Source: Marinomonas maritima
Lineage (GTDB): Bacteria > Pseudomonadota > Gammaproteobacteria > Pseudomonadales > Marinomonadaceae
Assembly: GCF_024435075.2 (NCBI RefSeq)
Contig: NZ_JAMZEG020000001.1
Span: forward strand, 310,001-374,000
Direction: 5' to 3'
DNA length: 64,000 nt
Shown: positions 1-8,548 of the stretch, one piece after another
Position numbering within the stretch: position 1 is the first letter of the stretch
Layout: the number at the start of each line of letters is the position of its first letter
Translations under genes and position numbers: made by a program
Notes under the pieces: model-generated
The model's input: only the letters and a program-made list of their open reading frames with translations
Database searches by the model: none
Told to the model about the DNA's origin: nothing

Positions 1-1062
1 ATAAATTTTATTTTATTCTTGTTATTGGTTTTTAGTGTTTTTGTTAATATCAATTCAGGAGTTTTTCATTTAAGCTATATAATTTTCGGTTTTTATGATA
101 TTTTCTTTATTTATTTTATGGCGATTTTGATAGGTTTTCTATCTCATAAAAAATTAAATGAAAATAGTTTAAACTATTATTTTAAACTATTATTTTTTTT
201 AGGAATCATTTCTATTCTCTTTGCATCCATACAGAAAGTATATAATTCGCAAGTGTTTTATCAATTTCAAAACTGGATGTATTTAACTAAATCAAGAGAT
301 ATTTTTCGTCTAAATGGTATTTTTTTATCACATGCTTGGTTTGCATCTTTTTTATTTTTTATACTATCATGGAGTTTTTATATTTGGAAAAAAACATATA
401 AATTTAAGTTTTTTTTAATTTTTTTAATTTGCTCTATATTTCTTTATTGGACATATTCTAAAACATTTTTAATGATGGCTTTTGCATTTGTTTTTCTTGT
501 TTTGTTTTTTGATAGAATTATTACTTTGAAATTACGCTTTATTTCAAAAGGGTATTTTGTGCTTTTTGTGCTTTTTTGTATTTTATTAAGTTGTTTTTTA
601 ATGATTTTTGTTCAAGACCTTGAGTATACAAATAAAGGTTTTTTGTATACTGCTAGTACAAAAGTGAGGGTGTATTACTGGTCGATTATTATTAATGATT
701 ATTTTTTAGATGCCGATTTACATAACGTTATATTTGGACACACAATTACTCAGTCGGGTGAAAATGATTTTTTAATTAAATCTACAGGTAAAGTTATTCA
801 GACTGAAAATTTATTTTTTACAATATACCTTTGGGGGGGTATACTTGCATTGTTGGTTTTTGTTTCTGCGCAATATATCTTATGGAAAGAGCTTTTTAAA
901 AGAAGCAATCTATTCTCTAAATACTTAATAATTGTTTTACCTATTTGGTTTTTAGGTGGGATTTTTGGTAGAACAATAGGCTATTACTCTTTTTTCTGTA
1001 TGATGCCAGCTCTATTGAGTATTAACAATCAGGTGGTAGTATGTCGAAAAAAAGAGAGTTAA
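1..1062 (+). CDS. O-antigen polymerase/ligase-like membrane protein (5' end outside window)
   Basis: The frame is open to base 1 without a stop and the first possible start is a TTG at 19, so the true start probably lies upstream of the window. The visible protein of about 350 residues is made of hydrophobic segments, roughly nine to ten membrane spans, with a larger polar loop near residues 205-260. That layout is typical of Wzy-type O-antigen polymerases and WaaL-like ligases, which are recognised by topology and context more than by sequence. It overlaps the following glycosyltransferase gene by 22 bp and sits in a polysaccharide cluster, which supports the call. The sequence is extremely A+T rich compared with the DNA to the right of 7200, suggesting horizontal acquisition. 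Polymerase versus ligase cannot be decided here. Confidence 0.6.
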   Translation: MNFILFLLLVFSVFVNINSGVFHLSYIIFGFYDIFFIYFMAILIGFLSHKKLNENSLNYYFKLLFFLGIISILFASIQKVYNSQVFYQFQNWMYLTKSRDIFRLNGIFLSHAWFASFLFFILSWSFYIWKKTYKFKFFLIFLICSIFLYWTYSKTFLMMAFAFVFLVLFFDRIITLKLRFISKGYFVLFVLFCILLSCFLMIFVQDLEYTNKGFLYTASTKVRVYYWSIIINDYFLDADLHNVIFGHTITQSGENDFLIKSTGKVIQTENLFFTIYLWGGILALLVFVSAQYILWKELFKRSNLFSKYLIIVLPIWFLGGIFGRTIGYYSFFCMMPALLSINNQVVVCRKKES

Positions 1063-2120
1063 TTATATTGCACGATTTGGATGGTCGTCCATATTATAAA
1101 GCCTTAGAAAGTCTTGATTTTTCTAGAGTCCGTTTTGTTGAGTCTTCTATTTTTAGAATTTTAGCTAGAGATTTTCTTAAAAATAAAAATATTTTCTTTT
1201 CTATTAGAAGATTTTTTAAAAATCTTCTATTTCGACTTTCTGTTCCATTCATAAAAAATAAAGTTATTGTTATGGGGATGGCGCCTAATGATTTTAGAGT
1301 TGTTTATTACTCTTTTTTGAAGAAGAAAAATAAATTGATCATTCATACTTCTCATCCATACTGGAATGATTCTGAAAGATCAATTAGAAAATATGGCAGT
1401 TATCTTGATAAATTTTTTAGAGCAATATGGATAAAGACTTTAAATGATTCGAATATTTCAGTGGTTTGTGTAACTAAAGCTTCACTTAATAGTCTTTTGT
1501 TGTTCTCGGGCTCTACGAGAATATACCAAATTTATCATGCAGTTGATGAAAGTATTTACTATCCTAATAGAAATAAAAAACAAAATGATGTCTTACATAT
1601 TGCATTTATCGGCAATTTTGTTTTCTCTAAAGGATTAGTTATAATTAAATACTTGGTTGAAAGTCTGGCTGATGATGATCGTTTTAAATTTCATATTATT
1701 GGTGATGGAGAGAATAAATCATTTTTATCTGAAACTTTATTATATAAAAATGTTACTTATTATGGTCAAGTTTATGATGATAGAAAAAAATCAGAAGTTT
1801 TAAGATATTGTGATGTACTTATTAATCCATCTATAAAAACAAAAAAATGGCAAGAGCTTTTAGGGATTGTAAATATAGAAGGTATGATGAGTGGACTTGC
1901 AGTTATTGCAAGTAAACATATTGGACCTGAAGAAATAATAAACTCTGATGTAGGTATTTTAGTAGATGATAGTGAAGAAAATGTTTTTTTAAATAAAATT
2001 AAATTTTTACAAGAAAACCCTGAAGCGCTGTATTCCTATCAAAAGAATGCTGTAAAGGAATCTCAGAGGTTTTCTTTTGAGTGTATATCCAAAAAATGGA
2101 AAGATATTATCGATGAGTAA
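1041..2120 (+). CDS. Glycosyltransferase, GT4-like (group 1)
   Basis: The 359-residue protein has two halves as expected for a GT-B fold. The C-terminal half carries a nucleotide-sugar-binding signature around residues 270-310, with an E-x7-E motif (ELLGIVNIE) followed by a G-rich segment and PEEII. A glycosyl transfer reaction during polysaccharide repeat-unit assembly at the inner membrane face is the likely role; donor and acceptor cannot be read from the sequence. It starts inside the end of the upstream membrane protein gene and its stop overlaps the next glycosyltransferase, so the three are probably translated from one mRNA. A+T-rich like its neighbours. Confidence 0.75.
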   Translation: MSKKRELIILHDLDGRPYYKALESLDFSRVRFVESSIFRILARDFLKNKNIFFSIRRFFKNLLFRLSVPFIKNKVIVMGMAPNDFRVVYYSFLKKKNKLIIHTSHPYWNDSERSIRKYGSYLDKFFRAIWIKTLNDSNISVVCVTKASLNSLLLFSGSTRIYQIYHAVDESIYYPNRNKKQNDVLHIAFIGNFVFSKGLVIIKYLVESLADDDRFKFHIIGDGENKSFLSETLLYKNVTYYGQVYDDRKKSEVLRYCDVLINPSIKTKKWQELLGIVNIEGMMSGLAVIASKHIGPEEIINSDVGILVDDSEENVFLNKIKFLQENPEALYSYQKNAVKESQRFSFECISKKWKDIIDE

Positions 2121-3081
2121 ACCTGTTTTATCCTTTTGCATACCAACTTTTAATATGATTCTTTATATTCCAGAACTTTTAGAGAGTATTGAAAGTGAAG
2201 TGATATCTTTTCCTGATCAATTGTTTGAAATTTGCATTTCTGATAACTGCTCAACTGATAATACGCTATTTTTTTTTAGGAACTATGTGAGTCCATTCGA
2301 AAACTTAAGTATTGTTTATTTTAGAAGTGAAAGTAATTTAGGTGCAGATAGAAACTTTCTTAAGGCTGTTTCTATATCAAGTGGAAAATATTGTTGGCTA
2401 CTAGGCGCTGATGATCGACTAAAAAAAGGTGCCTTGACTCTTTTATTATCGAAAGTACTAAATAGAAATTGTGATATTTTTTTGGGGGATAGGGAGAATA
2501 TTGACTTATATGGTAACTCTATTAGCTTTGAATTTTGGTCAAGTAATCAACAGATAATTAGTAAAAATGAATTGCCTAGATATATTGATAGTATAAAGTC
2601 AATTGGAGGTTTATTCTCATATCTCTCTTGTATTCTGTTTAAGAGGGAGTCTTGGGATTTATCAATTCAGTCATTGGATTTTGATCGTTTCCTATGTAGT
2701 AATTATATCCATACATTGATTCTACTAAATATAATAAAAAAAGATAAAGCTATGCATTATTTTCATAATACAATTGTTCAAGCAAGAAGGGGTAATGATA
2801 GTTTTTTGGATAAAGGTTACTTAAATAGAATTAAAATAGATTATGGATATATTGACATAGTATATTATCTTTTTCCTGAAGATATTGTTTTGTCTAAATC
2901 AATAAAATCCCTTTTGAAGAGGGAAAGAAATATTTTTCATTTTCTTAAGTCTGCATGTTTATCGGGCAAGTCAGAGACCTATGAATTCATGAAACAGAAC
3001 TCTCTACTTACGCGTTATATTATAAAAGTATTTCCTGTTTTTTTTATACGAATACTATTAAAGATATACCATAAAGGATAA
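2113..3081 (+). CDS. Glycosyltransferase family 2
   Basis: The N-terminus has the GT-A pattern of family 2: FCIPTFN at about residues 7-13, then ISDNCSTDNT near 50-60, NLGADRNF near 85, and LLGADDR as the metal-binding DxD-type motif near 105-115. Length is 322 residues from the ATG at 2113, which overlaps the previous stop by 8 bp. An in-frame TTG 36 bases upstream is possible but less likely. The C-terminal third is helical and basic, fitting a membrane-associated enzyme acting on a lipid-linked glycan. Substrate unknown. Part of the A+T-rich surface polysaccharide operon. Confidence 0.8.
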   Translation: MSKPVLSFCIPTFNMILYIPELLESIESEVISFPDQLFEICISDNCSTDNTLFFFRNYVSPFENLSIVYFRSESNLGADRNFLKAVSISSGKYCWLLGADDRLKKGALTLLLSKVLNRNCDIFLGDRENIDLYGNSISFEFWSSNQQIISKNELPRYIDSIKSIGGLFSYLSCILFKRESWDLSIQSLDFDRFLCSNYIHTLILLNIIKKDKAMHYFHNTIVQARRGNDSFLDKGYLNRIKIDYGYIDIVYYLFPEDIVLSKSIKSLLKRERNIFHFLKSACLSGKSETYEFMKQNSLLTRYIIKVFPVFFIRILLKIYHKG

Positions 3082-3084
3082 TCA

Positions 3085-4218
3085 ATGAAAGTTGCAATAA
3101 TACATGATTGGCTTGTGACATATGCAGGTGCAGAACGAGTTTTAGAAAAAATGATTGAGTGTTATCCTGATGCAGATTTATATAGTTTAGTAGATTTTTT
3201 GGAATCTGATCGATCTTTTATCAAAAACAAAAAAATCAATACATCTTTTATTCAACACTTACCTCTTGCAAGAAAGAAATATCGCTATTACCTCCCTTTG
3301 ATGCCGTTAGCAATAGAGCAATTTGATTTATCATCCTATGATTTGGTTATTTCCTCATCACATGCTGTAGCAAAAGGAGTTATCACTGGGCCTGACCAAT
3401 TCCATATCTGTATGTGCTATAGTCCAATTCGGTATGCTTGGGACCTTCAACATCAATATTTAAAAGAGTCAGGTTTAAATGATGGGCTCAAAGGATTGTT
3501 AGTAAAGTGGTTTTTACACAATATTCGTATATGGGACCTTAGAACTGTAAATGGTGTTGATGAATTCATATCTATATCTAAATTTATTAAAAGAAGGATC
3601 AAAAAAATATATAACCGTGATTCTATAGTCATATATCCTCCTGTTTATATAAATGATTTTAAAAACTTCGTTGATAAAAAAGAAGAGTTTTATATTACAT
3701 CTTCAAGGATGGTTCCGTATAAAAAAATTGATTTGATCGTTGAAGCTTTTACTAGAAAAATGCCTGATAAAAAATTAATAGTTATTGGTGAAGGCCCTGA
3801 TTTTGATAAAATTAAAAGGCTTTCTGGTAAAAATGTTGAGTTAATGGGTTACCAACCTTTTCCAATTTTGAAGGATTACTTATCTAGAGCTAAAGCTTTT
3901 ATTTTTGCTGCTGAAGAAGATTTTGGTATTGCTCCACTTGAGGCTCAAGCATCAGGAACCCCTGTTATAGCTTATGCTAAAGGAGGAGCTCTCGAAACAA
4001 TTATAGGTCTTGAATATGATCATCCGACAGGAGTATTTTTTTACGAGCAGTCAATTGATTCTCTAGCTTCAGCTGTTAACAAATTTGAAAATCAAGTGAA
4101 AGAAATCAATTCTAAAAATTGCGTAGAAAATGCTGAGAGATTTAGTGAGTCCCGTTTTATTAATGAATTTAAAAATCATGTAGAAAATAAATATTCTATT
4201 TGGAAGAAAAAATTATGA
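3085..4218 (+). CDS. Glycosyltransferase family 4 (mannosyltransferase-like)
   Basis: A 377-residue GT-B enzyme. The N-terminus (IHDWLVTYAGAERVLEK) and the segment around 110-130 with CYSPIRYAWDL resemble the WbaZ/WbdC-type mannosyltransferase branch of GT4. The C-terminal domain shows the E-x7-E catalytic motif (EDFGIAPLE preceded by AAE) near residues 270-285, then GTPVIAYAKGG. Because the next gene makes GDP-4-keto-6-deoxymannose from GDP-mannose, a GDP-mannose-derived donor is plausible, but this is inference. It begins 3 bases after the previous stop and overlaps gmd by 4 bases (ATGA), consistent with one operon. Confidence 0.75.
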   Translation: MKVAIIHDWLVTYAGAERVLEKMIECYPDADLYSLVDFLESDRSFIKNKKINTSFIQHLPLARKKYRYYLPLMPLAIEQFDLSSYDLVISSSHAVAKGVITGPDQFHICMCYSPIRYAWDLQHQYLKESGLNDGLKGLLVKWFLHNIRIWDLRTVNGVDEFISISKFIKRRIKKIYNRDSIVIYPPVYINDFKNFVDKKEEFYITSSRMVPYKKIDLIVEAFTRKMPDKKLIVIGEGPDFDKIKRLSGKNVELMGYQPFPILKDYLSRAKAFIFAAEEDFGIAPLEAQASGTPVIAYAKGGALETIIGLEYDHPTGVFFYEQSIDSLASAVNKFENQVKEINSKNCVENAERFSESRFINEFKNHVENKYSIWKKKL

Positions 4219-5249
4219 AAAAAGCAATTGTTACTGGTATAAGTGGACAGGATGGAGCCTATTTGGCGAAGCTTTTGTTATCTTATAATTATAAAGTATA
4301 TGGAACATACAGAAGAACTGCCTCTGTTAATTTTTGGCGAATTAAAGAATTAGGAATAGAAAATCACCCTAATCTGGTACTAGTGGAATATGATTTAACT
4401 GATGCCACTAATAGCATACGTATGGTTTCTGAAATTAGGCCAGACGAAATTTATAACCTTGCCGCACAGAGTTTCGTAGGTGTTTCATTTGATCAACCAG
4501 TTGCGACAGCCCAAATTACTGGAATAGGTGTATTACATCTTTTAGAAGCAGTCCGGATAGTAGATAAATCTATTAAGTTTTATCAAGCGTCTACATCGGA
4601 AATGTTTGGAGAGGTTCAAGAAACTCCTCAGAAAGAAAGCACACCATTTTATCCTCGCAGCCCATATGGGGTTGCTAAACTTTATGCGCATTGGATGACA
4701 ATTAACTACCGTGAGTCCTATGGAATATTTGCTAGTAGTGGAATTCTATTTAATCATGAGTCTCCATTACGCGGCTTAGAGTTTGTTACTCGTAAAATTA
4801 CTGATGCTGTTGCTAAAATTAAGCTTGGAAAGCTTGAGGTTTTGGAGCTTGGAAATATGGATGCGAAACGTGATTGGGGATTTGCTGAAGAATATGTTGA
4901 AGGTATGTATCTTATGCTTCAAGCCAAAAGACCAGATACTTATGTGTTGGCTACGAACCGTACTGAGACTGTTCGTGAATTTGTTCGATTGGCTTTTAAA
5001 GCTATTGATATTGAACTTGAATTTCGAGGGGAGGCAGAGCATGAAGTTGCAATTAATAAAATTACAGGAAGAGTACTTGTTAAAGTGAATCCTAAATTTT
5101 ACCGACCTGCCGAAGTTGATTTATTGATAGGGGATCCGAATAAAGCAAAAAAAGACCTTGGATGGGAGCCTAGTACAACATTGGAAAAACTATGTTCTAT
5201 GATGGTAAAAGAAGATTTAAGAAGAAATGAGATCAATGCCTCATTCTAA
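4215..5249 (+). CDS. gmd: GDP-mannose 4,6-dehydratase
   Basis: Converts GDP-D-mannose to GDP-4-keto-6-deoxy-D-mannose, precursor of GDP-rhamnose, GDP-fucose and perosamine. A short-chain dehydrogenase/reductase fold is visible: NADP-binding GISGQDGAYLAKLLL at the N-terminus, the STSEMFGE segment carrying the catalytic Thr/Ser-Glu pair, the YGVAK motif (YxxxK), and the family segments NHESPLRGLEFVTRKI and RDWGFAEEYVEG. The 344-residue length fits the shorter Pseudomonas-type enzymes. The ATG at 4215 overlaps the previous stop as ATGA, so it is preferred over an ATG 15 bases upstream. An insertion sequence begins 2 bp after the stop, so any downstream pathway gene (for example a reductase) has been displaced or lost. 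Confidence 0.95.
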   Translation: MKKAIVTGISGQDGAYLAKLLLSYNYKVYGTYRRTASVNFWRIKELGIENHPNLVLVEYDLTDATNSIRMVSEIRPDEIYNLAAQSFVGVSFDQPVATAQITGIGVLHLLEAVRIVDKSIKFYQASTSEMFGEVQETPQKESTPFYPRSPYGVAKLYAHWMTINYRESYGIFASSGILFNHESPLRGLEFVTRKITDAVAKIKLGKLEVLELGNMDAKRDWGFAEEYVEGMYLMLQAKRPDTYVLATNRTETVREFVRLAFKAIDIELEFRGEAEHEVAINKITGRVLVKVNPKFYRPAEVDLLIGDPNKAKKDLGWEPSTTLEKLCSMMVKEDLRRNEINASF

Positions 5250-5315
5250 GTGGTATGGACCCAGTTTCATAGACATCTCATAGCTATATAATAATAGATA
5301 AACATGAGGTGAATT

Positions 5316-5609
5316 ATGAGTGGAAAACGTTATACCAATGAGTTCAAAATTGAAGCCGTTAAACAAGTCACTGAGCGCGGCTATAAGATTGCAGAAGTGG
5401 CTGAGCGACTTGGCGTTAGTTACAAAAGTATGCATGATTGGATTGCCCGATATAGTAAACCTGAAGCGAACAGAAAAGCGGACGATTCAGCCCTGTCAGA
5501 GATCCAGCGACTTAAAGCTGAACTTAAACAGGTGACCGAAGAGAGGGACATTCTAAAGGAGGCCGCCGTGTACTTTGCCGGGGAGTCAAAGAAAAGTACA
5601 CGTTCATAA
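5316..5609 (+). CDS. IS3-family transposase OrfA
   Basis: Small DNA-binding subunit, 97 residues. Residues 1-45 form the transposase_8 type helix-turn-helix (KRYTNEFKIEAVKQV, then VAERLGVSYKSMHDWI), and residues 60-85 form a leucine-zipper-like coiled coil (LSEIQRLKAELKQVTEERDIL) used for oligomerisation. An ATG with GAGGTG-like ribosome-binding site lies inside the left end of the element. orfB lies in the -1 frame relative to orfA and its frame is open upstream of the first plausible start, so an OrfAB fusion by programmed -1 frameshifting is expected as in other IS3 members. I could not pin down the slippery site. Confidence 0.92.
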   Translation: MSGKRYTNEFKIEAVKQVTERGYKIAEVAERLGVSYKSMHDWIARYSKPEANRKADDSALSEIQRLKAELKQVTEERDILKEAAVYFAGESKKSTRS

Positions 5610-5641
5610 AATCACGGCTTCACGACTATTCTATTGTTGTC

Positions 5642-6466
5642 TTGTGTCGAACGCTGCAAGTCCATAGGAGCGGTTTTTACGCTTGGCTGGGCTGTCCAAA
5701 AAGTCGACGGGAGCAAGAAGATGATGAACTTTCCATCGCCATTAAAACGCATTGGCTTGAGAGTGGTTGTGTTTACGGCTACCGCAATATCACCAAAGAC
5801 CTAAAAGGAGAAGGTAAGTCTTGTGGGAAGAATCGAGTGCTAAGGGTAATGCGCCGTGAGGGTCTAAAAGCGCTAATAGGCTACAAACGTCGCCCTGTTT
5901 TTTATAGTGGTTCTGAGCGTAACACGGCCCCCAATACACTAAATAGAGAGTTTATTGTCCCAGAACCAGATCAAGTATGGGTAACCGATTTTACGTACAT
6001 CCGGACAAAAGAAGGCTGGCTTTACGTGACCGTCGTTGTTGATCTATTTTCTAGATTGATCGTAGGATGGTCGATGAGATCAAGGGTGACAGCGGAGTCC
6101 GTTATTGATGCTTTACTCATGGCTATTTGGCGACGACGCCCCACAAAAATAGTACTAGTACACTCAGATCAAGGGGCTCAATATACCTCGAAAGATTGGC
6201 AAACCTTCTTAAAAGATAATAATCTGAAAGCCAGTATGAGTCGTCGTGGTAACTGCCATGATAATGCCGTTGCGGAAAGCTTTTTCTCATTGTTAAAAAA
6301 AGAAAGAGTACGCAATCGAACCTACAAAACAAGAAGCGATGCTCGCTCAGAGATTTTTGATTATATCGAATGCTTTTATAATCCAAAGCGACACCATGGA
6401 TCAAATAATGGATTATCGCCACTGCAATATGAGAAACGATATTTTACGGAGCTAGAAACTGTCTAG
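5642..6466 (+). CDS. IS3-family transposase OrfB (DDE integrase core)
   Basis: Catalytic part of the transposase. An HTH_21-type segment occupies about residues 30-85 (YGYRNITKDLK, VLRVMRREGLKA). The rve core follows with the three acidic residues: D in VWVTDFTYI, D in LVHSDQGAQY, and E in NAVAESFFSLLKKE. The last two are separated by exactly 35 residues, the D-D-35-E spacing of IS3 transposases. The annotated start is a TTG; the frame runs open further upstream and overlaps orfA, so the natural product is probably an OrfAB fusion. The gene ends 18 bp before the right end of the element and appears complete. Confidence 0.93.
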   Translation: MCRTLQVHRSGFYAWLGCPKSRREQEDDELSIAIKTHWLESGCVYGYRNITKDLKGEGKSCGKNRVLRVMRREGLKALIGYKRRPVFYSGSERNTAPNTLNREFIVPEPDQVWVTDFTYIRTKEGWLYVTVVVDLFSRLIVGWSMRSRVTAESVIDALLMAIWRRRPTKIVLVHSDQGAQYTSKDWQTFLKDNNLKASMSRRGNCHDNAVAESFFSLLKKERVRNRTYKTRSDARSEIFDYIECFYNPKRHHGSNNGLSPLQYEKRYFTELETV

Positions 6467-6484
6467 GAAACTGGGTCCATACCA

Positions 6485-6855
6485 TTAGCGGTGGTTCAGG
6501 GTCAGACAATAGGAGAGCTGGGCTTTTTGCTGGAGCTGCAGGTTTCTTCGCGGATGCTATAGTAGAAGATGCATACTTCACATTTGTGATGGACGTACAA
6601 ATGCGAGAGCGCGCCCTAGATGGTGATAGTGTCAGTAACAGTACGCAAAATAAAAGCATAAAAGGAATTTCTACTGGTAATGCTGCAAATCTGTCGCTGA
6701 CAAAAAGTAGTGTAAAGCGTGGTAGTGACTATAACTGGATAATCTACGAGACTCGCATTGTAACAACGGCTAATCAGATGAATCTTAAAATGGAAGAGGC
6801 TTTGCCTGCTGTAAAAGAGCGTACAGCGTTGAGTTTGTCTGAATTAATGCTTTAA
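6485..6855 (+). pseudogene. traT: 3' remnant of a TraT-like complement resistance lipoprotein gene
   Basis: Directly after the IS right end an open frame without a plausible start encodes about 123 residues. They align by eye with the C-terminal half of plasmid TraT: a glycine-rich hydrophobic stretch (GLFAGAAGFFADA), then VEDAYFTFVMDVQMRER, and near the end YETRIVTTANQMNLKMEEA before the stop. TraT is an outer-membrane lipoprotein for surface exclusion and serum resistance. The signal peptide, lipobox Cys and first half are missing and are not present left of the IS either. An in-frame ATG at 6589 could start a shorter product, but it would lack a secretion signal. A strong terminator follows, so this was once a normal transcription unit. 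Confidence 0.8.
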
Positions 6856-6908
6856 AATTCATCATACTAAATCATTGGACAAAAAGCTTTTGAAGCTTCA
6901 GGTTATTC

Positions 6909-6943
6909 AATAACCCCCAGTATTTTACTGGGGGTTATTTTTT
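6909..6943 (+). terminator. Rho-independent terminator after traT remnant
   Basis: Perfect 14-bp stem (AATAACCCCCAGTA at 6909-6922 pairing with 6926-6939) with a 3-base loop, followed by a T run. It ends the traT transcription unit. Confidence 0.85.
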
Positions 6944-6944
6944 A

Positions 6945-7219
6945 AAGCCCTTTAATGGTTTTTTTCTTAAAAGTCTTCTAAAGAGCGCTTCACTGTTTTT
7001 TGGGAGAAATTATGTATAGGCATTTTATTTAAATAATGCCATGAATTTATATACAAGAATATCGTGCTGCCTTGGCTATTAAATTGGTTTCAACAGTCAT
7101 GCTGACTGCAACAAGTGTAGATCTCTTTTACAAGTGTTTCGATGTCATTTTAGAAATGGATACAATGGTTCATTTAAGGTAATGTTATGATGAGATAATG
7201 CATGTTGTGGCTGTCATGC
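6945..7219. other. Intergenic region without recognised gene
   Basis: No credible reading frame or RNA gene was recognised. A small inverted repeat (GGCATT at 7019-7024 with AATGCC at 7035-7040, A+T-rich spacer) is present. The left flank probably still belongs to the rearranged segment right of the IS. Confidence 0.4.
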
Positions 7220-7831
7220 CTATTTGGCGCCTTTTTCTTTTAGTAGATAGTCAATATAGTTGCGTAGTAAATTGGCGGCATTGGTGAAGCTTTTATTGTT
7301 CGGAATAATAAAGTCCGATTTGCTCCGAATATCTATCGTCTTTAGTGAGGCTTGGCGTACATGACGCATATAGCGACTGGTTACTTCGTTCACATCTCGA
7401 CCACGCTCGGCGATATCACGCTTCAGCCGTCGAACGATAGCGATGTCCATATCTGTGTCGACGTAGAGTAGGTAGTCAACGGCATCACGAATGCCAGCGT
7501 CTTGAAACATCATGTGACCTTCTACCAATACAATGTGAGTAGGATCTAGATTCCGGTACCCTGTACGTTTGTGTTGTGAGTGATCATAAACAGGGATTTC
7601 GTTTGGTTGCTGGCGGTTTTTACAGTTATGAATGGCCAGCGTTATGCTCTCAAGGTCTAACGAGTTTAAGTCGTCAAAGTTGTATACATCTGGGTCAATA
7701 CTGCCACACCCATTATAGAAACTGTCTTGGCAAAGAACGGTGATTTTATCGCCTTGACCTTCCGCTAATAGAGAGCATAGTCGGCTTTTTCCGCTGCCGG
7801 ATACGCCTGTAATGCCAATAACAAGAGCCAT
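7220..7831 (-). CDS. udk: Uridine kinase-like P-loop kinase
   Basis: Phosphorylates uridine/cytidine to UMP/CMP in pyrimidine salvage, if the family assignment holds. The 203-residue protein begins with a Walker A motif, GVSGSGKS at residues 9-16. It continues with the family features QDSFYN near 36-41, NFDDLNSLD (aspartate of the nucleoside site), PVYDHSQHKRT near 80-90, VEGHMMF (Walker B-like), and the RRLKRDIAERGRD lid. The length is slightly shorter than E. coli Udk (213). The ATG at 7831 is preceded by GAGG. It stands alone, convergent with the traT remnant and divergent from the gene at 7961. Confidence 0.8.
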   Translation of the reverse strand: MALVIGITGVSGSGKSRLCSLLAEGQGDKITVLCQDSFYNGCGSIDPDVYNFDDLNSLDLESITLAIHNCKNRQQPNEIPVYDHSQHKRTGYRNLDPTHIVLVEGHMMFQDAGIRDAVDYLLYVDTDMDIAIVRRLKRDIAERGRDVNEVTSRYMRHVRQASLKTIDIRSKSDFIIPNNKSFTNAANLLRNYIDYLLKEKGAK

Positions 7832-7960
7832 GAATTACCTCAATAAATAAAGTTTTGATGCTCCTTTGGTTGAAGGAGTTTATAGTGTCGTATTATATAT
7901 CAGGTTTGTCTTTTTTTGCCCAGTCAAACTGGAACATGTCATCTTACTGAGAAAAGGTTA

Positions 7961-8518
7961 ATGTCTAGAAAATTTACGTCAGTGTTAGCGGTGTTAATTC
8001 TTGTTTTAGTGGGAATGGCGACGGTTGTAAATGCAAAAACGACTGAAATCCCTCAGCTTTCTAATATAGCCGAATTGTTTGGTTTACCTCTGAATGATTT
8101 GAGCTTGTCTCGGTTGGAGAAGAAACTAGATAGCATGGGGTTACATAGTTACCCTTCTTATAAAGAGGGAGAAGTGAGCTACAGTTTAGGGCCTGAAGGT
8201 ATTTTGGGTGTTACTCATGCAACCATTTTTTCGAATTCATCTAGGTATGTACAGCAGGCACTGTTGTCAGGCGTTGTAGGAAGTCTTGAAAAGCGCCAAG
8301 CGCTGGGTGAATTACTACAGAAAAAGTACGGTGCTCCTAGTGAGGGCTACTTGAATAACGGCATAGGTCGTTCAAAGTGGCTGTTTAAAGATGGTACTCT
8401 TATCGAGTTTCATAATAGTACTTATGATGTGTATATTATGTATGTCGATGAGCGGCCTAGAGTAATGGGGCGTTCTGGTCAAATTGATGTTGAGGCTTTG
8501 TCTCGTAAAAAACAGTAG
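7961..8518 (+). CDS. Secreted/periplasmic protein of unknown function
   Basis: 185 residues from the ATG at 7961, preceded by AAAAGG. An in-frame upstream start at 7916 would put a polar stretch in front of the signal sequence and is less likely. Residues 1-25 form a Sec signal peptide (basic MSRKF, hydrophobic LAVLILVLVG, cleavage likely after VNA). The mature part is polar with no recognised catalytic motif; one aromatic/glycine-rich segment near 110-145 carries a KYGAPSEGY stretch and a WLF motif. I do not recognise the family. It is followed 30 bp later by the DUF3392 gene and may share its transcript. Confidence 0.7.
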   Translation: MSRKFTSVLAVLILVLVGMATVVNAKTTEIPQLSNIAELFGLPLNDLSLSRLEKKLDSMGLHSYPSYKEGEVSYSLGPEGILGVTHATIFSNSSRYVQQALLSGVVGSLEKRQALGELLQKKYGAPSEGYLNNGIGRSKWLFKDGTLIEFHNSTYDVYIMYVDERPRVMGRSGQIDVEALSRKKQ

Positions 8519-8548
8519 TTTTGTATTTTTTGCTGTGTAGTATTTATT

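Larger units (their letters stand above)
5251..6484 (+). mobile_element. IS3-family insertion sequence, about 1.23 kb
   Basis: Perfect 18-bp terminal inverted repeats bound the element: TGGTATGGACCCAGTTTC at 5251-5268 and its reverse complement at 6467-6484, ending in TG...CA as IS3 elements do. Inside are two overlapping-frame genes, orfA with a helix-turn-helix and coiled coil, and orfB with a DDE integrase core. Both reading frames are intact, so the element may be active. The bases flanking the two ends (…CTAAG on the left, TTAGC… on the right) do not form the 3-4 bp direct duplication expected, and the flanking genes are unrelated (gmd end versus traT remnant). This suggests recombination or an adjacent deletion after insertion. 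Confidence 0.93.

Noticed and set aside
4776..5088. Long open frames overlapping gmd on both strands
   Set aside because: They lie wholly inside a well-supported dehydratase gene and read as low-complexity, Leu/Lys/Ser-rich shadows.
5241..5255. Target site duplication of the IS3 element
   Set aside because: No 3-5 bp direct repeat could be aligned at the two ends, so none is annotated.
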